This document shows positions 51,508 through 59,300 of a stretch of 64,000 bases of DNA, piece by piece. Within the stretch, counting starts at the first letter, position 1. Each line of letters begins with the position of its first letter. The DNA comes from Tichowtungia aerotolerans (GTDB lineage Bacteria; Verrucomicrobiota; Kiritimatiellia; Kiritimatiellales; Tichowtungiaceae). The stretch is taken from positions 3,414,900-3,478,899 of the forward strand of contig NZ_CP047593.1 of assembly GCF_009905215.1 (NCBI RefSeq). Reading direction: 5' to 3'. A program made the translations under genes and the position numbers. The notes beneath the pieces were generated by a model, which did not search any database, had not been told where the DNA came from, and was given only the letters and a program-made list of their open reading frames with translations.

Positions 51508-52647
51508 ATGAAAACCATTGTTTGCTATGATGACAATCCGGACTATGGAGGCCATCAGGTAATGGCCTGCCTCGCCATTGAAGCCATGGCGCGTCAAAAG
51601 AACATTCGGCTGGTATTTTTCAGCAATCCGGAAAACTCCCGTTTAAACCAGCGGCTTTCCAAGATTCAATCCGGCACAAAGCTGGAACTGCGCAGCACCC
51701 CCTTTCATACGCAAAAACTGCAGGGACTGAAAAACCGCTTTTCTCAAAAAAACATCCACGCTCTCCGCACACTGCTGGAAGCTGAACATCCGGACCTGGT
51801 GCTGTGCATTCAGGGCGAAATCGAAGATGCGTCTCTTGCTCTGTGCGCAGGACGGCGCATGAAAGCTCCATGCATCAGTTATATTCCGATTCCACACCGC
51901 ATGACACTGATGGGGGCTAAGCTCGGAACGCTGCGTGACCAGATCAACAGCTATCTTTTCCGCCGTCCCGATGGATGGATCACCATCAGTAAATCCATGA
52001 AAAGCCTGCTTGAGGAACGGGGAACCAAACGGCCGGTAAAAGTCGTCCACAACGGCATCGACACCTCCCATTTCCGCCCGCTCTCCAAACAGGCGGCACG
52101 GACAGCTCTTGGACTGCCGGAAAACAAAACTCTGATCGGCACAATCGGCCGCATTGAATTCAAACAAAAACAACAGGATTTTCTGTCACGCACTTTTTCC
52201 AACCATTGGAAAAACAGAGAAGACATGCATCTGGTTTTTACCGGGGACGGACCTGATGAGATGCGTCTGAAAGCACTGGTCAAAGAACTTGGCATTCAAA
52301 AGAAAACGTCCTTTCTTCCGTGGCAGGAAGAAAGCGCCCTGGTATATGCCGCACTTGATTTCCTGATTATCCCGTCCCGCTTTGAGGGAGTGCCTTTGGT
52401 CATGCTGGAAGCGCTCGCATGCGGCACTCCCGTTCTGGCCAGTGCCCGGGACGGAATGAAAGATCTTCTGCCGAGCTCATGGACCTTCGAAACAGAAAAT
52501 GGTGACGCGCTTGCATCAACTTTTGAATATGCTTGCAGGGCTTGGAAAAACGATATTGATGTTCTTCAGAAAAAAATCAAATCGGAATACACCATCGGTG
52601 CTTTCCAGGAAAATTTTCGAAATGTGCTGCTGTCGTTTTTGCGCTGA
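51508..52647 (+). CDS. GT4-family glycosyltransferase
   Basis: A 379-residue GT-B enzyme. The N-domain opens VCYDDNPDYGGHQVMACLAI (acceptor-side loop). The linker has VVHNGIDTSHFRP, and the donor domain has LIGTIGRIEFKQKQQDFL (Arg/Lys phosphate contacts) and IIPSRFEGVPLVMLEALACG (E-x7-E). Sugar donor and acceptor unknown. SNHWKN at about 230 is encoded by an exact palindrome and lies in a variable surface loop. It is convergent with the flippase gene, 13 bp apart. Confidence 0.92.
   Translation: MKTIVCYDDNPDYGGHQVMACLAIEAMARQKNIRLVFFSNPENSRLNQRLSKIQSGTKLELRSTPFHTQKLQGLKNRFSQKNIHALRTLLEAEHPDLVLCIQGEIEDASLALCAGRRMKAPCISYIPIPHRMTLMGAKLGTLRDQINSYLFRRPDGWITISKSMKSLLEERGTKRPVKVVHNGIDTSHFRPLSKQAARTALGLPENKTLIGTIGRIEFKQKQQDFLSRTFSNHWKNREDMHLVFTGDGPDEMRLKALVKELGIQKKTSFLPWQEESALVYAALDFLIIPSRFEGVPLVMLEALACGTPVLASARDGMKDLLPSSWTFETENGDALASTFEYACRAWKNDIDVLQKKIKSEYTIGAFQENFRNVLLSFLR
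52197..52211. repeat. Dispersed palindrome, exact, inside a gene
   Basis: TTCCAACCATTGGAA within the longer symmetric TTTTTCCAACCATTGGAAAAA (52194-52214, 21 bp). It reads SNHWK in the GT4 gene. Confidence 0.85.
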
Positions 52648-52660
52648 AAAGAAATAAGCT

Positions 52661-54250
52661 CTATTTCCTACCGGGCACCAGCAGCTGAAACACGACATTG
52701 AGCTGTTTGATATCAAGCGCACGAAAATCGGCAACATCCTCTTCCCGAACCAGCCGAAGCCGGCGAATAAGAAGAATCCCGCTTGCGGCATAAACCAAAC
52801 CCAGTGCACCCAAAAGCATCAGGTTAATCACCTTTCCTTCAAACAAATGGAACAAACCAAACTGCTGCGACAGAAAATAAACAGACATAGCCAGCAGGAA
52901 CAACGGCAGCGCAATACGCATCAGATAGCCGATTGGGAACCAGATTCCGCCGATAATTTTCCGAGCAGCATTCAGGCGGAATGGAATTGTAGACACGAAC
53001 GTTCCAAAAACCGCAAATACACCGCCCCACAATCCCAGTTTGAAATGGAGGATAAACAACCAGTCCAGAAACAGATTTACGCCGATCTGAAGGAACATGA
53101 ATGGAAGCATCCGATACACTTTTTCCTTGGCCTTGATTGCCATGGAAAGCGGTGTCGAAATGATCGGAAACAAATGAATAATACAGAACGCAGAAGCAAT
53201 TCCGCCAGCCTGCATCATTTCATCACCAAAAACGATCGGCACAGCGACCGGTGCAAAAAACACACCGAAAACAGCGATGGGAACAGTAAGCAATATCTGC
53301 ATTTTGTAGAAAGCAGAAATGAGACGGTTCAGGCACTCCGGATCCCGACTGTATGCTTCGGAGAAACCGGCTGTAAAAAGCATATGCAGCGCCATCGGAA
53401 CAAAAAAGATCACCTGAGGCGGAATGGAATACCCCAATGTATACGCCCCCACCTCTCCGGCAGAACACACTCGCCCAAGAAATATCACTTCGGTGTACTG
53501 AAGCATCAACAGGCGAATAATATTGTTCAGGTAGATGGTTCCTGAATATTTAATCACCCGTCGTTTGCCAATTCCATATGGGGGCGACCGCCAGTCCAGC
53601 CTGTAAATATGGCGCAGCAACAAAGCCGCACCAACCATATAGACGATTCCATACGCAAGGGTTTGCGCATTAATCGCGGTGCCGGCTTCTGGATAAAGCC
53701 ATAAGCCTACGCCCAGCAGGACAAGCCACAAGATTCCCTGAACAAACGAAAGAACCGCGAGTCTGCGGGCTCGAAACAAGGAAGTTTCAATCGAGTTCAC
53801 CGACTCTTTCAACAGCGAAACCCCGACCAGCAGCACGGTGAAAATCAGAAAACAGCCAAACTGGATATCAAACCATTGTTCGAACCATGATTTCCCGACA
53901 ATGACAAACACCATGGCTGCGCACAGCGCGCAAAACTGAGCCAGACTAATTCGAACGATGAGCCGTTTCAGGCCCGCTTTGTTTTTGCTCACAACCAGCT
54001 CGGGAATAAAGCGAAAATAGGCAGCTCCCAGCCCCAACGAACAGAAAACCCCGATCAAACCCGCAATATTTGTGCAAATGCTGAAGATTCCGAACTGCTC
54101 TTTGCCCAGCAATCGAACCGTCAGCACAGAAATGGAAAAATAAACAAAAAACAGGATGATTTTAGTCACAACCATCCAGGGAATGCCCGTAATGGCATCT
54201 CTTGAAAAAAATGCCCCGGACTCTTCGTTTCCGTTTTTAATGCTCATCAA
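52661..54250 (-). CDS. Oligosaccharide flippase (Wzx/MATE-like)
   Basis: A 529-residue polytopic protein with about 14 helices, the polysaccharide biosynthesis transporter layout. FVYFSISVLTVRLLGKEQFG and IFSICTNIAGLIGVFCSLGL near the N-terminus are typical of Wzx-type flippases (first helices with a conserved Gly-rich turn). It would flip lipid-linked sugars to the periplasm for the O-antigen-ligase-like protein. It is encoded opposite to that gene and divergent from the pyruvyltransferase gene. Confidence 0.88.
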   Translation of the reverse strand: MMSIKNGNEESGAFFSRDAITGIPWMVVTKIILFFVYFSISVLTVRLLGKEQFGIFSICTNIAGLIGVFCSLGLGAAYFRFIPELVVSKNKAGLKRLIVRISLAQFCALCAAMVFVIVGKSWFEQWFDIQFGCFLIFTVLLVGVSLLKESVNSIETSLFRARRLAVLSFVQGILWLVLLGVGLWLYPEAGTAINAQTLAYGIVYMVGAALLLRHIYRLDWRSPPYGIGKRRVIKYSGTIYLNNIIRLLMLQYTEVIFLGRVCSAGEVGAYTLGYSIPPQVIFFVPMALHMLFTAGFSEAYSRDPECLNRLISAFYKMQILLTVPIAVFGVFFAPVAVPIVFGDEMMQAGGIASAFCIIHLFPIISTPLSMAIKAKEKVYRMLPFMFLQIGVNLFLDWLFILHFKLGLWGGVFAVFGTFVSTIPFRLNAARKIIGGIWFPIGYLMRIALPLFLLAMSVYFLSQQFGLFHLFEGKVINLMLLGALGLVYAASGILLIRRLRLVREEDVADFRALDIKQLNVVFQLLVPGRK

Positions 54251-54362
54251 CTCGCCTGTCTGATAAATATAAAGTTTGAGTATTAAACAGAACCAAATTT
54301 TTGTCTACTTCTAGATTATTGCGTTGTATTCGAACGTTAAAACAGATTATGAACTTCGAGAT

Positions 54363-55583
54363 ATGAAGGTACCGAAAATACTTCTGGGCGGCGTTCCTTT
54401 TGGACGCAACAACGTCGGTGATGAAGCCATCCTTGAATGTATCGTCCAGATTGTCCGCAGTATTTGTCCCGAAGCGGATATTACCGTTAGTACCGATGAT
54501 GGCGACGCCACTTCAAAAAAACTGAACGTGAAAACGGTCCAGCTTTTTGGGTTCTCTCCTCCGTTCAGCCGGAAGCTTCTAAAAAAAACTCTTAAAGAAA
54601 ATGATCTGTTTATCTGGTCCGGAGCCACCGGACTTTCTGATTATCCAGAGAGCACCACCGCCATGCTTGAAATTGCACAGGCAGCTGGAACAAAAACCGT
54701 GCTCTTTGGTGTCGGCATGAACGAAAGGCTCAACCCTGCACTTTTCACACTGTTCCCCGGGCCGCGCCGGACTGCGTACCAAACAATCAAATGCTGCACA
54801 ATGGGGTTGATCGATCTCGTTCAGCGTACACAGGCCGCCAAAGAAATGCGGGCCCGAGAACGGATCAGAGAAACCCTGAACCGCGCCGATCTGGTGGCAC
54901 TCCGCGATCCAGAAAGCCTAACAGCCCTGTCCCGATGCGGCTATATCCCCGGTGTCTTCGTCGGGGCCGACTCCGCGCTGACTCTGGAGCCAGCAGATCT
55001 TGATAGAGTTGAACTCCCGGAAAAAACCCGCCAATTGCTCCACTCAGATATTCCAAAGATTGGAATCTGCATCTCTGCCCAACGCGAAATCCAAAATGCA
55101 GATAAGCTGATTCATTGTTTCGACCAATGGGTTGAAAACAACACGCGCCGGATTATCTTCGTTCCTATGAATCCGCTGACGGATTCCGCCCTGATGGAAA
55201 CCCTGCGGAAACAAATGAAGTATCCCGACCGGGCTGTTCTCATTGACGGTCGCCGGGAACCCTCCGAAATCCTTGCCATTGCATCTCAAATGGATGTCAT
55301 TGCAAGCAGCCGGCTTCATCTGCTGATTCTCGCCTCTATTGTGCATGTTCCAATCATTGGAATCAGCCGTGGAAGCAAGGTCGATAATTTCCTCAAGCCG
55401 TTCGGACTCCAATCCGTCGGCAGTGTGGAAGAGTGCGATTTTGACCGTCTTGACAGCGAAGTCCAACGCCTGCTTGACGAAAGAGCCGCATTCGAAATGA
55501 CCAGCAAAACGGTTCGCAAGGAGCTCCTGGAGCGGCTAAACGGAGCAACAGAACAGCTCCGGCAGGTTATCTCACAGCTTTAG
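54363..55583 (+). CDS. Polysaccharide pyruvyl transferase-family protein
   Basis: A 406-residue protein of the CsaB/PS_pyruv_trans family. The N-terminus ILLGGVPFGRNNVGDEAILE is the family opening, and the C-terminal region has VIASSRLHLLILASIVHVPI and GISRGSKVDNFLKPFG. Known members attach ketal pyruvate to sugars of surface polymers; the substrate here is unknown. Start 54363 is chosen over an upstream TTG at 54324. Two exact matches to the palindrome consensus at 55051 and 55348 fall on conserved family sequence (PKIGI, PIIGIS), so may be chance. Confidence 0.85.
   Translation: MKVPKILLGGVPFGRNNVGDEAILECIVQIVRSICPEADITVSTDDGDATSKKLNVKTVQLFGFSPPFSRKLLKKTLKENDLFIWSGATGLSDYPESTTAMLEIAQAAGTKTVLFGVGMNERLNPALFTLFPGPRRTAYQTIKCCTMGLIDLVQRTQAAKEMRARERIRETLNRADLVALRDPESLTALSRCGYIPGVFVGADSALTLEPADLDRVELPEKTRQLLHSDIPKIGICISAQREIQNADKLIHCFDQWVENNTRRIIFVPMNPLTDSALMETLRKQMKYPDRAVLIDGRREPSEILAIASQMDVIASSRLHLLILASIVHVPIIGISRGSKVDNFLKPFGLQSVGSVEECDFDRLDSEVQRLLDERAAFEMTSKTVRKELLERLNGATEQLRQVISQL
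55051..55065. repeat. Palindrome match, possibly fortuitous
   Basis: TTCCAAAGATTGGAA, exact match to the consensus, but it encodes IPKIGI, a common strand in this family. Unlike other coding copies it does not look inserted. Confidence 0.45.
55348..55362. repeat. Palindrome match, possibly fortuitous
   Basis: TTCCAATCATTGGAA, exact match, encoding VPIIGI in the conserved C-terminal region of the pyruvyl transferase. May be coincidence of codon use. Confidence 0.45.
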
Positions 55584-55596
55584 TACCCCCCACCAG

Positions 55597-56547
55597 CTAT
55601 CGGCAAAGCAGTTTTCGTGCTGTATCTCGAAGTCTGTGCACTGCGAGCCGTTTTCTTTCAAACAACCAGGCATCCATTCTGCAGATTGTTTTGTACTTTC
55701 TTTTGAGAAACCACGGACGGCCCGGATATGTCCATCCCTGCTGTTCTGCCCAGTCGAGATTATCCATGATTTCATCAAACCAGACCAGATTGCGCTGCAG
55801 CCAGCGCTGCCACGGTTTAGGACTGCCGCCGAAATGAATCACGCTGTGCGCCGGATCGCGATCAAACTGAAATTCCGTGATTGCAGGAGCTTCTTCGCAG
55901 AACGCAAGCATGGAGCTGATGACCGATTCATCAATAAAAGGATAGGCCGGACTGCGTTCATTGACGATAATATGGCTTGTTTCCTGAGGAATCACTTTCA
56001 GCATCTGATTTTTCCAGCGTTCGAGGAACCCAACCCATGAGCGATTAATCACAAAACAGTGAGCATTGCAGGACGTACTAATACGTTCGGTTTCACGTTC
56101 GCCGATATCTTTCTTCCAGATTTCGAGTACGGACCGCGGCATTTTTCCTTTTTGGTCATCGACGCAGTAACGCTGGCGAAACAGGTAGGCAATTTCATTT
56201 TCCGGGCGCATTCTTATCTGAAGGCCAGCGCCGGTTGCGTCGATTTGCGGAGTAATGTCTCCAGTGACGATGCAGTCGGAATCCATCCAGATAATCAAAT
56301 CGGATGCTGCAGTCCGCACCGCCTCATACTTTTCATACACCATGTGCTGCAACATCGCATTCTCCGACGCAGGAAACAATGTAACGCCATCCACCTGCTC
56401 AAGAAGCTTTCTGTCGGCATCCGGAAGATCGCGTTCCAGTATATGAACCGGAATATTCACTCCATGCCTGCGCAGGGATGACAGCATCAAAAAGGCTCCG
56501 GCGGCAAAATTTCGGTCACAGGCGGTTACTATCGTCTTACTTCTCAT
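55597..56547 (-). CDS. Glycosyltransferase-like protein (GT-A, DxD)
   Basis: A 316-residue protein with GT-A features: TIVTACDRNFAAGAFLMLSS at the N-terminus and a DxD metal motif in LIIWMDSDCIVTGD (about 86-98). The later VIHFGGSPKPWQR is like the HFxGxxKPW motif of GT8 enzymes, and NRSWVGFLERW recalls the same family. Donor and acceptor unknown. It is convergent with the pyruvyl transferase (13 bp apart). Confidence 0.75.
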   Translation of the reverse strand: MRSKTIVTACDRNFAAGAFLMLSSLRRHGVNIPVHILERDLPDADRKLLEQVDGVTLFPASENAMLQHMVYEKYEAVRTAASDLIIWMDSDCIVTGDITPQIDATGAGLQIRMRPENEIAYLFRQRYCVDDQKGKMPRSVLEIWKKDIGERETERISTSCNAHCFVINRSWVGFLERWKNQMLKVIPQETSHIIVNERSPAYPFIDESVISSMLAFCEEAPAITEFQFDRDPAHSVIHFGGSPKPWQRWLQRNLVWFDEIMDNLDWAEQQGWTYPGRPWFLKRKYKTICRMDAWLFERKRLAVHRLRDTARKLLCR

Positions 56548-56782
56548 TTACACACTCTCCTCCGCTCAAGCCGAAACGTTACCGCAAAATCAAGCTTGCG
56601 CATTCATGCCACATCCAACAGCGCGACTGCATTCAAATGGAATGCGATCACTACCAGAAAAATCCTACAAAAGCAGATAATGTTTTTCAAACTTTATAAC
56701 CCGGACAGGAACAACTGTTAACAGACGGTTTGATCTGCAGGAACAAACAGCGTATAAACACCGGATTAATAAATAAGCGGTT

Positions 56783-57607
56783 ATGTACTTAGATTATTTT
56801 CAACTGAATGAGTTTCCGTTCAATGTGACGCCTGATCCGCGGTTCCTCTACTTTTCGGATCGCCATCAGGAAGCGTATGACTCCCTGCTTTACGGCATTG
56901 AGCACCGCAAAGGTTTTATTGTGCTCACCGGCGAAGTCGGCTGTGGAAAAACCACGATATGCCGGTCCGTCCTCAACCAGCTGCCGACCAATACTCATTC
57001 CGCGCTGATTCTCAACCCGTCCCTGACTCCCTCCCAGTTGATCCGCTCCATCCTGATCGATCTTGGGCTTGATGCCAAAGGCCAGGATAAACTGGTCCAT
57101 ATTGCTCTCCTCAACGAGTTCCTTCTGGACTGCCTGAACAAAAATGAAAACGTCTGCATCATCATCGACGAATCTCAGAATCTGGATGCAGATCTGATGG
57201 AACAGATCCGGATGCTGTCCAATCTGGAAACCGACCAGCACAAACTGATGCAGATCATCCTTTCGGGACAGCCTGAACTGAAAGAACGCCTTGCCATGCC
57301 GGAACTGAGGCAGTTGCGGCAGCGTGTCATGGTGCATTGCGACCTCTCCTCGTTATCCACCGTGGAAACAGCACTCTACATACAGCATCGGCTGAATGTC
57401 GCCGGAGCCAACGGCCGCATCCGTTTCAGGCCCATGGCGGTCGAACGTGTACACGAGCACGGCGCCGGGATTCCCCGGCAGATCAATACCATCTGCGACC
57501 GGGCTCTCCTCTCCGCCTACGTCCGCAAAGATTTTGAAGTGACCGACACCGACGTTCAAAACGCCCTTAAAGAACTGGCCTCAGTGATTCACGGGAGTTC
57601 CATATGA
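56783..57607 (+). CDS. gspA: GspA/ExeA-like AAA ATPase
   Basis: A 274-residue ATPase. The N-terminal YLDYFQLNEFPFNVTPDPRF and YSLLYGIEHRKGF-type stretch is the ExeA/MshM opening. Walker A is GEVGCGKTT (around 50-58), Walker B CIIIDESQNL, and ALIQHR-like sensor sequence RQLRQRVMVHCDLS follows. The ExeA C-terminal peptidoglycan-binding domain is absent (ExeA is about 550 residues), so this is the short MshM-like form. With GspB it helps place or assemble the secretin. GspB overlaps by 4 bp. Confidence 0.85.
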   Translation: MYLDYFQLNEFPFNVTPDPRFLYFSDRHQEAYDSLLYGIEHRKGFIVLTGEVGCGKTTICRSVLNQLPTNTHSALILNPSLTPSQLIRSILIDLGLDAKGQDKLVHIALLNEFLLDCLNKNENVCIIIDESQNLDADLMEQIRMLSNLETDQHKLMQIILSGQPELKERLAMPELRQLRQRVMVHCDLSSLSTVETALYIQHRLNVAGANGRIRFRPMAVERVHEHGAGIPRQINTICDRALLSAYVRKDFEVTDTDVQNALKELASVIHGSSI

Positions 57608-58173
57608 GCTTGATACAGGAAGCCCTCAAAAGGAAATCAGAAGAAGAACGCGAGAAATCAGAGCTTTCGAAGTCAGCGCCGCTACCGACTCCGCCCAAGC
57701 CGGAACCGCCGCCTGTTCCGGAGCAGCCGGCACAACCGGTCGCTCCCAGGCGCGCGCCGGTCCTGCCCGTTGTCATTATTCTCATTCTGCTGATCGCCGG
57801 CGGACTCTATTTTTATCTGAACCGCCCGACACCGTTTACACCGACGGAAACTCCGGCAGTACCGAAAGCAGAAATTGTTTTGGAGACCGAACCGGCAGCT
57901 GAGCCGGAGCCTGTTATCGAAGAAGAACCTGCGCCGCCGGCCGTCCAGGAATTGCCCAACCCCGCCGTCCAGGAAACACCGGAAACTGAATGGCCGGAAC
58001 TGACCTTCTCCGGTTCCGCCGCAGGCGGCAGCCAGGTGCTCGCCATCATCAATGGACGCATGCTGTCAATCGGCGATAAAATTCTCGGCGCGGAAGTGCT
58101 TCAGATCGGAAAAACGGAAGTGCTGGTTGAATACCAAGACGAAAAGCGAGTGCTGGAAGTCGACAACCAGTAG
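57604..58173 (+). CDS. gspB: GspB/ExeB-like secretin assembly protein
   Basis: A 189-residue bitopic inner-membrane protein. A short basic N-terminus (MSLIQEALKRKSEEERE), Pro-rich cytoplasmic region, transmembrane helix (about 57-75), long Pro/Glu-rich periplasmic linker (80-135) and a C-terminal GspB domain (QVLAIINGRMLSIGDKILGA, then LQIGKTEVLVEYQDEKRVLE). The domain binds the secretin or peptidoglycan. It overlaps gspA by 4 bp. The pair is 39 kb from the secretin operon. Confidence 0.82.
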   Translation: MSLIQEALKRKSEEEREKSELSKSAPLPTPPKPEPPPVPEQPAQPVAPRRAPVLPVVIILILLIAGGLYFYLNRPTPFTPTETPAVPKAEIVLETEPAAEPEPVIEEEPAPPAVQELPNPAVQETPETEWPELTFSGSAAGGSQVLAIINGRMLSIGDKILGAEVLQIGKTEVLVEYQDEKRVLEVDNQ

Positions 58174-58176
58174 ATT

Positions 58177-58255
58177 TTCCAGACATTGGAAAATAAAAAG
58201 CGGAAACTTCCAAACCTCGGAAAAATCCGCCCGTCCCTGTTCCAATGCATGGGAA
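58177..58255. repeat. Triplet of palindromes at 31- and 32-bp spacing
   Basis: TTCCAGACATTGGAA (58177-58191, exact), TTCCAAACCTCGGAA (58208-58222, one mismatch) and TTCCAATGCATGGGAA (58240-58255, degenerate) fill the gap between the convergent gspB and hydrogenase regulator genes. Confidence 0.85.
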
Positions 58256-58516
58256 TCAGGGATGATCAAAAATCATCGTCTGCACTTCTACACCACTGAT
58301 CGCAGTCAGAGCCGCCTGAAGCTCTTTCAGCTTCGCTTCGTCGTCAACAAGCTCCAGAAGAATCAGTCCATTGGATGAGCAAACACCTTTATCCGCTTCG
58401 TGCAGGCCCAGTCGTGTGCGTATCTGACAGCCGAAACGGGTCAGAACCTCCTGAACCTGTGATGCATGCTTCACGCGTTCGGTAATATGAACCCCGACAA
58501 GAATATGCTTATCCAT
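58256..58516 (-). CDS. Iron-only hydrogenase system regulator (TM1266 family)
   Basis: An 86-residue ACT-like (NikR C-terminal-like) protein. The pattern VHITERVKHASQVQEVLTRF, then FGCQIRTRLGLHE and GVEVQTMIFDH is that of the iron-only hydrogenase system regulator family, usually found beside [FeFe]-hydrogenase or maturase genes. Function is inferred only from context; no DNA-binding domain is visible. The ATG at 58516 has AAGGAG 5 nt upstream. Its gene is divergent from hydC, sharing a 244-bp regulatory region. Confidence 0.82.
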   Translation of the reverse strand: MDKHILVGVHITERVKHASQVQEVLTRFGCQIRTRLGLHEADKGVCSSNGLILLELVDDEAKLKELQAALTAISGVEVQTMIFDHP

Positions 58517-58586
58517 AGCCACTCCTTTGTTGTGTTATGCGCGACGATGCTACTGACTTCTGTCGATTCCTCCAACCTCTTGTGAA

Positions 58587-58615
58587 AAGATATTGCATAT
58601 TTAGATTTCATTCAA
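58587..58615 (-). promoter_or_regulatory. Candidate promoter for the regulator gene
   Basis: On the minus strand TTGAAT (58615-58610), a 17-bp spacer and TATCTT (58592-58587), about 70 bp upstream of the regulator ATG. Untested. Confidence 0.4.
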
Positions 58616-58760
58616 AGAAAGGAAGGTTCTGATTTTTTCGGGCCAGCACCGTTGAATCGTCCTAGAATAACCTCGTTGACCGCGAGTGAATATTGAAACA
58701 AACAGTGAACACTCATTTGAACGGGTTCGCGACCCGACCTAAACGAAAGGGAGGTTCGAG

Positions 58761-59300
58761 ATGCTGGTATCAGAACGCGAGCAATTGCGAGCGAACATCG
58801 AACGGCAAATCCAGGATTACGGCAACAATCGCAGTGCCTTGATTCCGGTTCTTCAGGAAGTGCAGTTGAAATACGGGCATGTTTCAGAATATGTCATGCA
58901 GGTCGTGGCCGACATCCTGAACATCCACCCGGTTGAAATCTACGGCGTTGCATCGTTCTACAGTTTTATCGGGCACAAGCAGAAAGGACGCTTCATTATC
59001 CGCCTCTGCCGAACGATATCCTGCGACATGCAGGGCAAAGACCGCGTTGCCCGCCAATTGGAAAACGATCTCGGTATCCGCTTCGGTGAAACAACGCCGG
59101 ATGGCAATTTCACCCTCGAATGGGCCAACTGCCTCGGCATGTGCGATCAGGGCCCTGCCATGCTCGTCAACGAGCGGATCTACACACAGGTCACCCCGGA
59201 TAGCGTGCACGACATTCTCGAGGAATGCCGCAAGGTATTCGGCGTCCACACTCTTCAGGAAAAGGAGATGCTATGCGAACTGCCGACACAAGCAAAATGA
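58761..59300 (+). CDS. hydC: NuoE-like [2Fe-2S] subunit of NAD-linked hydrogenase (HydC)
   Basis: A 179-residue thioredoxin-like ferredoxin subunit. Cluster ligands are Cys83, Cys88, Cys124 and Cys128 (LCRTISCDM and WANCLGMCDQ). It carries electrons between HydB and HydA in multi-subunit [FeFe]-hydrogenases. RBS AAAGGGAGG lies upstream; CGGGT/ACCCG forms a small hairpin in the leader (58722-58736). The 3' end overlaps hydB by 28 bp. Confidence 0.93.
   Translation: MLVSEREQLRANIERQIQDYGNNRSALIPVLQEVQLKYGHVSEYVMQVVADILNIHPVEIYGVASFYSFIGHKQKGRFIIRLCRTISCDMQGKDRVARQLENDLGIRFGETTPDGNFTLEWANCLGMCDQGPAMLVNERIYTQVTPDSVHDILEECRKVFGVHTLQEKEMLCELPTQAK

Noticed and set aside
56629-56645. Inverted repeat GCATTC-N5-GAATGC before gspA as a member of the palindrome family
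   Set aside because: Shares the N5 layout and TTC/GAA steps but lacks the CCA/TGG core; too weak to include.
58580-58597. Rex operator between the regulator and hydC
   Set aside because: Only the half-site TTGTGAA is present; the other arm does not match TTCACAA.
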